NCBI GenBank assembly: GCA_002721615.1
Contig: PBKW01000011.1
Location: 176,089-240,088, forward strand
Origin: Chloroflexota bacterium
Lineage (GTDB): Bacteria; Chloroflexota; Dehalococcoidia; Lucifugimonadales; Lucifugimonadaceae
Length of the DNA stretch: 64,000 bases
Direction: 5' to 3'
Shown here: positions 25,600 to 34,816 of the stretch, piece by piece
Layout of the letters: each line of letters begins with the position of its first letter
How positions within the stretch are numbered: position 1 is the first letter of the stretch
Made by a program: the position numbers and the translations under genes
The notes under the pieces: model-generated
Databases searched by the model: none
What the model was told of the DNA's origin: nothing
What the model saw: only the letters and a program-made list of their open reading frames with translations

Positions 25600-26154
25600 T
25601 TGAGTTCGAGTAATAGTAAAAATCAAAAACTAATAAGATCTAAGATTGAATATTCTGGTGAAACTTTAAGTTTAAGATCTGATCTGATTGAATTAGACTC
25701 TGGTATACAAGTCAAAAGAAATATTGTAGAGCACCCTGGATCAGTAGTAATAATTCCTAAAACTAAAAATGGTAATATTTTGATGGTTTCACAGTGGAGA
25801 CATGCTATCCAACAAACTTTAATTGAATTGCCTGCAGGCCATATAGATGATGGAGAAACTCCTGAAGAAGCAGGTATACGTGAACTTCAAGAAGAGATTG
25901 GATTTAAACCTGAAAAGTTAATTTCATTATCTGAAATTTGGATAGCTCCTGGATGGTGTAACGAAAAAATTTTTTCTTTTTTAGCATTAGACTTAATTCC
26001 TTCACAATTAGAACCTGATCAAGATGAAAATATTAAAATTTTGGAGTTTGAACCCTTAAAAATATATGAAATGATTATCGATAAGGAAATAGTTGATTCA
26101 AAAACTATCTCTACTTTTATGATATTTTACAAAAATGAACTGAAATTGGAATAA
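25600..26154 (+). CDS. NUDIX hydrolase, ADP-ribose pyrophosphatase-like
   Basis: A 184-residue NUDIX protein. The full box GHIDDGETPEEAGIRELQEEIG fits G-x5-E-x7-R-E-U-x-E-E-x-G-U and provides the magnesium-binding glutamates. The WRHAIQQTLIELPAG segment before it is typical of ADP-ribose or ADP-sugar pyrophosphatases (NudF/YqkG type). The start is TTG at 25600. It probably recycles ADP-ribose derived from NAD turnover, which suits its position behind nadK. Confidence 0.87.
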   Translation: MSSSNSKNQKLIRSKIEYSGETLSLRSDLIELDSGIQVKRNIVEHPGSVVIIPKTKNGNILMVSQWRHAIQQTLIELPAGHIDDGETPEEAGIRELQEEIGFKPEKLISLSEIWIAPGWCNEKIFSFLALDLIPSQLEPDQDENIKILEFEPLKIYEMIIDKEIVDSKTISTFMIFYKNELKLE

Positions 26155-26194
26155 AACTATAGTAATATTTTTTTAGAATTATTTTATTGAAAAT

Positions 26195-27871
26195 ATGAGT
26201 AAACACGATTTATTAATTATTGGTGCAGGATTAGCTGGTTTAAGAGCCGCTGTTGAGGGTGTTCGACAAGGCTTAAATGTTGCAGTTATTACTAAAGTTC
26301 ATCCAGTTAGGAGTCATTCTAATGCTGCTCAAGGTGGAATAAATGCAGCTTTAACAGATAGAGGTGATGATTGGAGAGATCATGCCTTTTCAACTATAAA
26401 AGGTAGTGATTATTTAGCCGATCAAGATGCAGTTGAAATAATGTGTAAAGAAGCTGGAGATGCATTAATTGAGCTTGAACATATGGGAGTGATTTTTAGT
26501 AGAGACGATGAAGGAAAATTAGGGACAAGAGCTTTTGGTGGGCAAAAAAAGGCTAGAACTTTTTTCGTAGGAGCTATTACAGGTTCTGCAATGTTACATG
26601 TTTTATACGAACAATCAGTAAAATATAATCTTTCAATTTACGAAGAATGGTTTGTAACCAAACTTGTGAAAGTTGATGGGAAATGTGTAGGCGTAATTGC
26701 AATTGATATGAAAACAGGAAAAGTTGAATCTATTTCAGCTAAATCTATTGTTATTGCAACTGGAGGAGCAGGAAGAGTATTTGAACCTTCTACTAATGCA
26801 ATCATTTGTACAGGTGATGGTTTGAGTTTAGCTTTGAGAGCAGGTGCAGAATTAATGGATACTGAAATGATTCAGTATCATCCAACTACTTTAGCGGGTA
26901 ATGGGATTTTGTTATCTGAAGCTGCAAGAGGAGAAGGAGCGTATTTAATTAATAGTGAAAACGAAAGGTTTATGGAAAGATATGCACCGGATTATATGGA
27001 ATTGGCTTCTAGAGATGTTGTGTCAAGATCAGAGCAAACAGAAATTGATGAGGGTAGGGGAATAAATGGATGTGTTTTGCTAGACATGAGACATTTGGGG
27101 AAAATTTTTATAGAAGAAAGATTAGGATATTTACAAGAAGTAGCTACTGAATTTATGGGTATTGATTTATCAGAAAAACCCATACCTATTAAACCTGGAA
27201 TGCATTATATAATGGGTGGAATAAAGACGGATTATAATGGAGCCACTTCTGTTCCAGGCTTATATGCTGCAGGAGAATGTGCAAATGTAAGTGTTCATGG
27301 TGCCAATAGATTAGGAGCAAATTCTCTACTAGATACTGTAGTATTTGGAAGAAGGTCTGCTGTGAATAGTGTTGAGTGGGTAAAAAACAATGAATTTATT
27401 GAAATTCCAGATGAAATTCTAATTAGCGAGAAAAAAAGATTTCAATCACTGTTTGATCAACCATCTAGTGGAATAAGACCTGGAAAGCTTCGTTTAGAAA
27501 TGGCAGAATCTATGACTAAAGGAATAGGGGTTTGGAGAGATGAAAAAAGTATAAATAATGCTTGGGAAAAGGTGAAAAATATTAGAGAGAATTATAACAA
27601 TATTTTCTTAGATGATAAGGGAAAAGTTTATAATACTGATTTGATTGGAGCTTTAGAATTAGACTTCATGATTGATGTCGCAGAATCAATTTGTGCAGGA
27701 GCTAAAGCCAGAAAAGAAAGCAGAGGGGCTCATTTTAGAACTGATTTAAAAGATAGAGATGATAAGAATTGGCTTAAACATACTTTGGTTGAAAAAAATG
27801 ATGAAGGTTTTATGGTAAAGACATCTGATGTAAAAATTACAGATTGGGAACCTGAAGAGAGAGTTTATTAA
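26195..27871 (+). CDS. sdhA: Succinate dehydrogenase/fumarate reductase flavoprotein subunit
   Basis: A 558-residue FAD-binding subunit. It shows the dinucleotide motif IIGAGLAGLRA near the N-terminus, the SHSNAAQGGINAA region containing the histidine normally linked covalently to FAD, the catalytic block MDTEMIQYHPTT, and HGANRLGANSLLDTVVFGR. It oxidises succinate in the TCA cycle. Its stop overlaps the sdhB start by one base. The partner membrane gene is of the CCG (type E) kind, so quinone reduction differs from the heme-containing SdhCD type. Confidence 0.94.
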   Translation: MSKHDLLIIGAGLAGLRAAVEGVRQGLNVAVITKVHPVRSHSNAAQGGINAALTDRGDDWRDHAFSTIKGSDYLADQDAVEIMCKEAGDALIELEHMGVIFSRDDEGKLGTRAFGGQKKARTFFVGAITGSAMLHVLYEQSVKYNLSIYEEWFVTKLVKVDGKCVGVIAIDMKTGKVESISAKSIVIATGGAGRVFEPSTNAIICTGDGLSLALRAGAELMDTEMIQYHPTTLAGNGILLSEAARGEGAYLINSENERFMERYAPDYMELASRDVVSRSEQTEIDEGRGINGCVLLDMRHLGKIFIEERLGYLQEVATEFMGIDLSEKPIPIKPGMHYIMGGIKTDYNGATSVPGLYAAGECANVSVHGANRLGANSLLDTVVFGRRSAVNSVEWVKNNEFIEIPDEILISEKKRFQSLFDQPSSGIRPGKLRLEMAESMTKGIGVWRDEKSINNAWEKVKNIRENYNNIFLDDKGKVYNTDLIGALELDFMIDVAESICAGAKARKESRGAHFRTDLKDRDDKNWLKHTLVEKNDEGFMVKTSDVKITDWEPEERVY

Positions 27872-28824
27872 TGAAAGCAGTTCTTGATGTAAAAAGATTT
27901 GACCCTGAAAATAATTCGAAAGAGTATTTTCAAAAATATGAATTAGAGGTTGAAGAAAGCTCAACAATCTTAGACGCTTTAATAAAAATCAGAGAAGATT
28001 TAGATGGGACTCTAGCTTTGAGATGTTCATGTAGAGCTTCAATTTGTGGTTCTTGTGGAATGAGAGTTAATGGATCTGCTAAATTAGTCTGTAAAACTCG
28101 ACTTGTTGATATTGCTCCTGAAGGAGAAAAAGTTCAGGTAGAACCATTAGGAAACATGCCTATAATAAAAGATTTAGTCGTTGACATGAATCCTTTTTGG
28201 AATAAAGTTCAGCAAGTTAGGCCCTTTATGATGCCTAATAATACTGAACCAGAGGGAGAATATATCGCCTCTAATGAGTCGATGACTCATTTAGTAGATG
28301 TAATGAATTGTATTATGTGTGGAGCTTGTGTTTCAGATTGTACCGCATTAGAAGTAGATGAAAGTTTCATAGGTCCCGCTGCTTTAGCAAAAGCATATAG
28401 ATTTGTTGCTGATCCTAGAGATGATAAATCTAAAGATAGGTTGAAGTATTTAAATAAAAATTCTGGTGTATGGGATTGTACAAGGTGCTATGCATGTGTT
28501 GAAGTATGCCCAAAAGGGGTTGCGCCTATGGAAAGAATTATGAAAATGAGAGATTTAGCTATAGAAGAAGGTTTTAAAAATACATCTGGATACAGGCATA
28601 CAAAATCATTCGTAAATTCTGTTGGGAAATCAGGAAGATTAGATGAGGCAAGACTTGCTTTAACTAGTGTTGGGTTTTTTAATGTTTTTGGATTAATAGA
28701 TTTAGCATTTGTAGGGTTGAAAGCTTTGGTAAAAGGAAAATTGCCTCCAATTCTTCCTCATAAAGCAAGGGAAAGTGAAAATATTAAAAAAATCGTAAAC
28801 AAAATAGAGAGGGGAAAGGGGTAA
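27871..28824 (+). CDS. sdhB: Succinate dehydrogenase/fumarate reductase iron-sulfur subunit
   Basis: A 317-residue subunit, longer than usual because of about 70 extra C-terminal residues. An N-terminal [2Fe-2S] ferredoxin domain has CSCRASICGSCG and a downstream Cys in LVCKTRL; a C-terminal domain has CIMCGACVSDC and CTRCYACVEVCPKG. The C-terminal extension (residues about 250-317) may contact the CCG-domain subunit. It begins inside the last base of sdhA, and sdhE follows two bases after its stop. Confidence 0.94.
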   Translation: MKAVLDVKRFDPENNSKEYFQKYELEVEESSTILDALIKIREDLDGTLALRCSCRASICGSCGMRVNGSAKLVCKTRLVDIAPEGEKVQVEPLGNMPIIKDLVVDMNPFWNKVQQVRPFMMPNNTEPEGEYIASNESMTHLVDVMNCIMCGACVSDCTALEVDESFIGPAALAKAYRFVADPRDDKSKDRLKYLNKNSGVWDCTRCYACVEVCPKGVAPMERIMKMRDLAIEEGFKNTSGYRHTKSFVNSVGKSGRLDEARLALTSVGFFNVFGLIDLAFVGLKALVKGKLPPILPHKARESENIKKIVNKIERGKG

Positions 28825-28826
28825 CT

Positions 28827-29987
28827 GTGAAAAAATATGCTTTTTATCCTGGTTGTGTAGCACGTGGAGGAGCACCTGAATTATACCAATCTTCTTTATT
28901 AGTTCTTGATAAATTAGGTATTGAAACAATTGAATTGGATAAAGCAGCTTGTACTGGAGCAGGAGTTCTTCAAGAGAAAAATCAGAAATTAGGAGATGTT
29001 TTAAATATTAGAACACTAGCTTTTGCGGAAGATATGAATCTTCCTATAATTACTATTTGTTCTACATGTCAAGGTGTAATGTCTCAGGCAAACCACAGAG
29101 TTCTGAAAAACCCTGAATATTTGGAAGAAATAAATTCTGAACTTAGAGAAGAGGGATTAGAATACAAAGGATCAACAGAAGTTAAACATTTATTATGGAT
29201 TTTAATAGAAGATATTGGTCTGAATGAACTTCAAAAAACTTTTAAAAAGGAATTGAAAGGGTTTAATTTTGCTCCTTTTTATGGTTGCTATATTGTTAGA
29301 CCTTCTGATGCATTAGGTTTTTCTGAAAATCCTGAAAGGCAACATTCTCTAGATATGGTAATTAATTCCACTGGTGCATCTGTTACAGATTTCTCTGGAA
29401 AAACAAAGTGTTGTGGTTTTCCTATTTTATTAATCAATCAGAAAAATTCTTTGAAAATGGTTTCTAATCATACTGGAGAAGCAAAAGATAAAGGTGCTGA
29501 TGCAATGGTTACTCCATGTCCTTTATGTCATTTAAACCTTGATGGTTATCAAGGAAAAGCTAGAAAAGATAATAGAGGAGATAAAGGAGATTTACCTATA
29601 ATTCATTTGCCCCAATTACTTGGTTTAGCAATGGGTATAGAGCCTTATAGATTGGGGTTTGCACGTCATATTGTTTCTACTAAAGATTTTATTTCTTCTA
29701 TTTCCCCTGGAGAACGTTATTCAGACCCTCAAAATTTCAACGTTGCGATGCTTCTTGGAATGATAGGTTTTGGTTCTCTTATATTTGCTTTAATTACTGC
29801 GATAGCAGCATTTTTTATTTTAAGAGCTATTTTAATATATGAATGGGGAGATAATTCCTTTACTCATTATATTGATACATGTAGTTTTGAAAATATTTTT
29901 ATTATAGGCAAATATATTTGTTCTTTTTTGGAAGTAACAGAAAAAGTATGGGATTGGGGAATTTCTATATTAACAAGTTTATTTTAA
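28827..29987 (+). CDS. CCG-domain (SdhE/HdrB-like) membrane subunit of type E succinate dehydrogenase
   Basis: A 386-residue protein with two cysteine-rich CCG-type repeats. The first has Cys10, Cys42 (AACTGAG, so only one Cys of the usual pair), Cys78 and Cys81; the second has Cys154, Cys195-Cys196 (KCCG), Cys231 and Cys234. This matches the HdrB/SdhE fold that carries a non-cubane or [4Fe-4S] cluster and handles quinone. Unusually a hydrophobic helix at about 305-336 and an aromatic amphipathic C-terminus follow, so the membrane anchor seems fused to the CCG domains. The start is GTG at 28827 behind GAGGGGAAAGGGG. It completes an sdhA-sdhB-sdhE operon, and no sdhC or sdhD is visible. Confidence 0.86.
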   Translation: MKKYAFYPGCVARGGAPELYQSSLLVLDKLGIETIELDKAACTGAGVLQEKNQKLGDVLNIRTLAFAEDMNLPIITICSTCQGVMSQANHRVLKNPEYLEEINSELREEGLEYKGSTEVKHLLWILIEDIGLNELQKTFKKELKGFNFAPFYGCYIVRPSDALGFSENPERQHSLDMVINSTGASVTDFSGKTKCCGFPILLINQKNSLKMVSNHTGEAKDKGADAMVTPCPLCHLNLDGYQGKARKDNRGDKGDLPIIHLPQLLGLAMGIEPYRLGFARHIVSTKDFISSISPGERYSDPQNFNVAMLLGMIGFGSLIFALITAIAAFFILRAILIYEWGDNSFTHYIDTCSFENIFIIGKYICSFLEVTEKVWDWGISILTSLF

Positions 29988-30016
29988 AAAGGAAACTCAG
30001 TTTTTGGGGTTTCTAA

Positions 30017-30757
30017 TTAGATAGCCATTCCTCCATCTATTATATGAGCTACTCCAGTAGTATATGATGATTCATCTGAACCTAAGTAAACTGCAAGTTT
30101 AGCTATTTCTCCTGGTTTTCCAATTCTTTTCATAGGTTGTCTGGCAATGAATTTTTTCCTTTCTTCAGAAGGATTTTCAGATTTATTTATTCTATCTTCT
30201 AATGAAGGAGTTTCGATAGTAGAAGGGCAGATAGCATTACATCGAATATTTTTTTCTACAAAGTCTTTTGCAATAGATTTTGTTAATCCAATTACTGCAG
30301 CTTTACTTGCGGTATAAACAAATCTATTAGGAACACCTAAAGTACTAGAAGCAAGGGAAGACATATTGATTATACTTCCAGAATTTTGTTTTAACATTAG
30401 AGGAAGATATGTTTTGATAACTTTAAACATAGATTTCACATTAACATCAAAAGCAAGATCCCAGTCTTCTAAATCAGAATCTAATATTGTGCCTTCATGA
30501 ACAATGCCAGCACAGTTGAATATAATATCTACATATCCAGTAATTTCTACTAAATTTTTTATTTCTGAGTAGTTAGTTACATCAAGTTTTAATGGAATAA
30601 TGTTTGATTTATCATTAAAAAACTCTAAAGCCTTCTCATTTTTATCAGTAGCAAAAACTTTAGCACCTTCATTTGCGAATTGAATTACTGTTTCTTTACC
30701 TATTCCTTGCCCTGCACCAGTAACTAACGCTTTTTTATTTAGAAGCCTTTTAGTCAT
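30017..30757 (-). CDS. Short-chain dehydrogenase/reductase
   Basis: A 246-residue classical SDR with TGAGQGIG near residue 14, NCAG, the catalytic Ser in NMSSLASS, and [14 protein letters not shown] after the second strand has an Asp suggesting NAD. The C-terminal GVAHIIDGG is typical. Its start overlaps the mdh stop by eight bases, so it is expressed with mdh. Similar to 3-oxoacyl or hydroxy-acid dehydrogenases; the substrate is unknown. Confidence 0.9.
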   Translation of the reverse strand: MTKRLLNKKALVTGAGQGIGKETVIQFANEGAKVFATDKNEKALEFFNDKSNIIPLKLDVTNYSEIKNLVEITGYVDIIFNCAGIVHEGTILDSDLEDWDLAFDVNVKSMFKVIKTYLPLMLKQNSGSIINMSSLASSTLGVPNRFVYTASKAAVIGLTKSIAKDFVEKNIRCNAICPSTIETPSLEDRINKSENPSEERKKFIARQPMKRIGKPGEIAKLAVYLGSDESSYTTGVAHIIDGGMAI

Positions 30758-31685
30758 TTTTATACATAATTTCAGTTAGTTCTTTAACTGAATCAGCTGA
30801 ATTTTTTAACGCTTTTTGCTCTGATGAACTTAATTCTATTGTAACTATTTCTTCTACTCCTGACTTTCCAATTTTTATTGGAACACCAACAAATAATCCA
30901 TTTATGTCATATTCTCCTTCCAAAAAGGCAGCACAAGGAAGAATCTCTTTTTTATCAAACAATATAGATTCTACCATCTGTACTATGGATGCAGAGGGAG
31001 CGTAATATGCACTTCCAGTTTTTAAAAAACCAACTATTTCTGCTCCTCCATCTCTAGTTCTTTGAACTATTTCCTCTAATCTTTTTGATGGTATTAAATC
31101 AGATATAGGTACTCCTCCGACAGTAGTAGATTTTATGACTGGAACCATTGTATCGCCATGACCTCCTAGGACATATGCAGAAATACTATTTACGGAAACA
31201 TTTAATTCATCTGCTAGAAAAGATTTAAATCTTGCAGTATCTAAAATTCCAGCCATTCCTAAAACTCTTTGTTTAGGGAATTTAGATATTTTATGTGCAT
31301 GTTGAACCATTGCATCTAAAGGGTTTGAAACTACAATTAATATTGCATTAGGAGAATAAGAACAAACATTTTTTGTTACTTCACCGACAATTTTCATGTT
31401 AGTTAGTAATAAATCATCTCTGCTCATTCCTGGTTTTCTTGCTATACCAGCAGTAATGACTATAACGTCTGAGTTTTTTGATGATTCATAATTATTATCA
31501 CCTATTATTTTGGAGTCTGATCCTACCACAGGACCACTTTCTAAAATATCTAATGATTTACCTTGAGGAATTCCTTCAAGAATATCTATTAAAACTACAT
31601 CAGCATATCCTTTATCAAAAATTCTTTGAGCTGTAGTTGCTCCTACATTTCCTGCTCCAATTATTGTAACTTTTTGTTTTGCCAT
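30750..31685 (-). CDS. mdh: Malate dehydrogenase
   Basis: A 311-residue NAD-dependent enzyme of the LDH/MDH superfamily, converting malate to oxaloacetate. Visible are [10 protein letters not shown] (NAD-binding), [16 protein letters not shown] with the substrate-binding Arg of malate dehydrogenases, VVSNPLDAM, and the catalytic His in [11 protein letters not shown]. The Arg in the active-site loop (IARKPGMSR) favours malate over lactate. It is transcribed after the 455-residue gene with a 19-base gap and is followed by an overlapping SDR. Confidence 0.93.
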   Translation of the reverse strand: MAKQKVTIIGAGNVGATTAQRIFDKGYADVVLIDILEGIPQGKSLDILESGPVVGSDSKIIGDNNYESSKNSDVIVITAGIARKPGMSRDDLLLTNMKIVGEVTKNVCSYSPNAILIVVSNPLDAMVQHAHKISKFPKQRVLGMAGILDTARFKSFLADELNVSVNSISAYVLGGHGDTMVPVIKSTTVGGVPISDLIPSKRLEEIVQRTRDGGAEIVGFLKTGSAYYAPSASIVQMVESILFDKKEILPCAAFLEGEYDINGLFVGVPIKIGKSGVEEIVTIELSSSEQKALKNSADSVKELTEIMYKND

Positions 31686-31704
31686 AATTGTCCTTTTTTA
31701 TATT

Positions 31705-33072
31705 TTATTTTCCCCAAGGGGTTATTGCTTTTTTAAGTGATTTGTACCCTTCTAAAAATCCAGGTCTATTTCCTTCATATACTTTATCGAATTTATTTAA
31801 AGATTTATTCAACCATTCATGTAAGTTTTTATTATCTGGGTTTGCATCAATATAGGCATCCCTAATTAATACGAAGTGTATTCTAGGATCATATGGTTGT
31901 TTTGTTCCTCCGACCCATTCATCTCCATCTAATAACCTTAATAACATAGCGTCTGCTGATCCCAAAGTTTGTTCATGTATTGGAGGACCATCCATTCTAT
32001 ACATAACTGAGGTCATATCTCTTCCGTTTCCAGTTTTATATCCCATTTCTTCCCACAACTTCTTTGTATTAATGTCTTTTCCAAGCTTATTTGCAACCAT
32101 TCCAGAATAAGCTCTTAATGGATCAGAGATATCAGCTAATAAATCTGTAAGTCTATCACCATCAAGGTCGGTTGAAAGAACAATAGTGTTTTGTTTATTA
32201 ATTAAATCCCATACTAAAAGTCCATAATTTGTATCTGCAATGTGTTGTTCTATTCTTCCTGACCAATTTTCCATGCCATTTTTAAAATCAGAAGGTAATA
32301 GTTTGATTATTTTCTCTATGCTTTCTTTGTGTTCTTCAAAAGGATCTACTGCGTATTTTCTGCCTACTTCAAATTTTGTGTCTTTAATCAACCAAGAATG
32401 AAGGCCTGCATTGATACCATCTTCCATTGCCTGAGTTGGTTTTGTAGCAATTCTTCCTATAGCACCACTGGAATTTACTAATTTTAAAAATAACCTGTTT
32501 GCATAAGCCATTTGTACGCCAGGTGAATTCATTTCAGAGTGTACTATTCCGTCATCATTCACTGAAAATTTGGTTTTATTTTGGGAGTAGGGCAGGCATG
32601 GCATACTTCTTACAACAGTTATTGGGCCATAAGGCCTAACATTGCAGTATACACCTGCTTGAGTTCTTAAATGTGCATTGCCAGATTTTCCCATTACAAC
32701 AACTTTATTACCGTTTTCATCATTTACGTAAGCATCTCCCGCTGTTGACCATTTAATAGAAGTTGTAGGGATATTTCCAAACCATGCTAATGCTTCTAGT
32801 TTAGTATCGTGACGAAATTGAGACCACATTGGAACTGCATAAAAAGGCAATCCTAAAATATCTATAGCAGCAATAGTACCTAATAGGGCGTAAGCATCTG
32901 TTAAGGAATGTGCAACTGGGTTTATTATTCCATTATGATTTCCACCTTGCCATACTACAGCATCAGGATAACCACTTGGTTTTATTTTTGCATCTTCAAA
33001 TAAATTTGAAAGTTCCTTAAATAAATTCCCTCCACTGGATTCGATTTTTGCAATTTTCAACAAATCAATCAT
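31705..33072 (-). CDS. Unrecognised conserved-looking protein, 455 residues
   Basis: I do not recognise this family. The protein is soluble, without signal peptide or membrane helices, rich in Trp, Gly and Asn, and looks like an enzyme. Segments that could be conserved are VVWQGGNHNGIINPVAHSLT near the N-terminus, MWSQFRHDTK, RPYGPITVVRSMPCLPYSQ in the middle, STDLDGDRLTDLLADISDPL, and GNGRDMTSVMYRMDGPP. The Asp- and His-rich segments could bind metal or phosphate, but no known motif fits. It lies between pccB (20 bases upstream) and mdh (19 bases downstream) in one probable operon, hinting at a role in acyl-CoA or dicarboxylate metabolism. That link is inference only. Confidence 0.6.
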   Translation of the reverse strand: MIDLLKIAKIESSGGNLFKELSNLFEDAKIKPSGYPDAVVWQGGNHNGIINPVAHSLTDAYALLGTIAAIDILGLPFYAVPMWSQFRHDTKLEALAWFGNIPTTSIKWSTAGDAYVNDENGNKVVVMGKSGNAHLRTQAGVYCNVRPYGPITVVRSMPCLPYSQNKTKFSVNDDGIVHSEMNSPGVQMAYANRLFLKLVNSSGAIGRIATKPTQAMEDGINAGLHSWLIKDTKFEVGRKYAVDPFEEHKESIEKIIKLLPSDFKNGMENWSGRIEQHIADTNYGLLVWDLINKQNTIVLSTDLDGDRLTDLLADISDPLRAYSGMVANKLGKDINTKKLWEEMGYKTGNGRDMTSVMYRMDGPPIHEQTLGSADAMLLRLLDGDEWVGGTKQPYDPRIHFVLIRDAYIDANPDNKNLHEWLNKSLNKFDKVYEGNRPGFLEGYKSLKKAITPWGK

Positions 33073-33091
33073 TTATATTTAATCCTTAGTA

Positions 33092-34687
33092 TTAAAGAGG
33101 GATGTTTCCATGTTTTTTGGGAATATTATTGTCGCTTTTTGTTTGTAACATTTTTAGAGAAGATATAATTTTTGATCTAGTTGTAGAGGGATCAATGACA
33201 TCATCCAAATAACCTCTGCTTGCAGCAACAAATGGGTTAGCAAATTTATCTTTATATTCTTCTACTAACTTATTTTGTGTCTCTTCTTTGTTTTCTGATT
33301 CTTGGATAATCTTTCTTGAAATAATTTTTACAGCTCCTTCAGGACCCATTACTGCTATTTCTGCACTTGGCCAAGCTAAATTTATGTCAGATCTAAGTTC
33401 TTTACTTCCCATAACAATATATGCTCCTCCGTATGCTTTTCTTACAATTATTGTAATTTTAGGAACTGTAGCTTCTGAATATGCATAGAGTAATTTGGCT
33501 CCATGGCGAATAATTCCTCCAAATTCTTGGTTAACTCCAGGCATGAATCCAGGTACATCTACTAATGTAAGAATAGGAATATTAAAGGCATCACAAAATC
33601 TCACAAACCTAGCAGCTTTCACTGAAGCATCAATATCAAGAACTCCCGCTAAAGATAAAGGTTGATTAGCTACTATTCCTACTACTTGTCCATTGAAGCG
33701 TGATAAACAGGTGATTATATTTGGTGCAAAATCTTTGTGAATTTCAAATATTTTACCTGAATCTACAATTTCTCTAATAATTTCTTTCATGTCATAACTT
33801 TGATTTGCTTCATTAGGGATAATTGATTTTAATTTCTCAGAAATTCTATTTACTGAATCAGATGATTCTAAATTTTCTGGATCATCTAAGTTATTTGAAG
33901 GCAGGTAAGACAATAATTCTCTCACTTTATTAAAACATTCAGTTTCATTTTTTGTGCTTACATGAACTACTCCACTTTTTTGAGAATGAGTTTTTGAACC
34001 ACCTAATTCTTGATGATTCACTTTTTCTCCTGTTACTGCTTGAATTACCTCTGGTCCAGTAATGTACATCTGTCCGATCTCTTCAACCATAAAAATAAAA
34101 TCAGTAAGTGCTGGAGAATAAACAGCACCACCTGCTGAAGGTCCTGCGATTACAGTTATTTGAGGAATTACACCTGAAGCCATAGTATTTCTTCTGAAAA
34201 TTTCTCCATATCCTGCAAGAGATTCAACTCCTTCTTGAATTCTTGCTCCTCCAGAGTCATTAATTCCTACTACTGGACATCCTGTTTTGACAGCGTGGTC
34301 CATAAGTTTACATATTTTCATTGAAGCTACTTCTGATAAAGAGCCTCCTAAGACAGTAAAATCTTGAGAGAAAGCAAAAACTTGTTTTCCATTAACTTGA
34401 CCGACTCCGCAGACAACAGAATCACCTTCATATTTTTGTTTATCTAAACCAAATTCTTGGGATCTATGTGTAATGAATTGATCAAATTCTTCAAATTCTC
34501 CGTTATCAAACAGTAGAGATAATCTTTCTCTAGCTAATAGTTTGCCTTTCTTTTTTTGAGTTTTATTTTTTTCTTCACCACCACCTAGTTGTGCTAGTGA
34601 TCTTCTAGCTTCTAGTTCTTCTAACTTATTTGTATTAGTATTTTTCTTATCTGAATCAGAAATGATTTTACTCTCCAATATCTTCAA
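33092..34687 (-). CDS. Acyl-CoA carboxylase carboxyltransferase (propionyl-CoA carboxylase beta) subunit
   Basis: A 531-residue biotin-dependent carboxyltransferase. Both crotonase-like halves are present, with the oxyanion-hole regions GDSGGARIQEGVESLAGYGEI and VPGFMPGVNQEFGGIIRHGAKLLYA, plus PEGAVKIISRK. This is the family that uses propionyl-CoA or acetyl-CoA. No biotin carboxylase/carrier (alpha) gene lies nearby, so it must be encoded elsewhere. A propionyl-CoA role would lead to methylmalonyl-CoA and B12-dependent mutase, consistent with the B12 transporter in this window, but methylmalonyl-CoA decarboxylase or acetyl-CoA carboxylase function cannot be excluded. It heads the minus-strand operon with the 455-residue protein, mdh and an SDR. 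Confidence 0.88.
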   Translation of the reverse strand: MKILESKIISDSDKKNTNTNKLEELEARRSLAQLGGGEEKNKTQKKKGKLLARERLSLLFDNGEFEEFDQFITHRSQEFGLDKQKYEGDSVVCGVGQVNGKQVFAFSQDFTVLGGSLSEVASMKICKLMDHAVKTGCPVVGINDSGGARIQEGVESLAGYGEIFRRNTMASGVIPQITVIAGPSAGGAVYSPALTDFIFMVEEIGQMYITGPEVIQAVTGEKVNHQELGGSKTHSQKSGVVHVSTKNETECFNKVRELLSYLPSNNLDDPENLESSDSVNRISEKLKSIIPNEANQSYDMKEIIREIVDSGKIFEIHKDFAPNIITCLSRFNGQVVGIVANQPLSLAGVLDIDASVKAARFVRFCDAFNIPILTLVDVPGFMPGVNQEFGGIIRHGAKLLYAYSEATVPKITIIVRKAYGGAYIVMGSKELRSDINLAWPSAEIAVMGPEGAVKIISRKIIQESENKEETQNKLVEEYKDKFANPFVAASRGYLDDVIDPSTTRSKIISSLKMLQTKSDNNIPKKHGNIPL

Positions 34688-34816
34688 TAAATTATGTACA
34701 TAGATCGTAACTCAGAGTTAATATACGATCAAATATAATTAATGAGATAATCAATAATTACATTTTATAATTATAATTATCTTTAAATTATTTTGAAATG
34801 AATACTGAGGTGAAAT

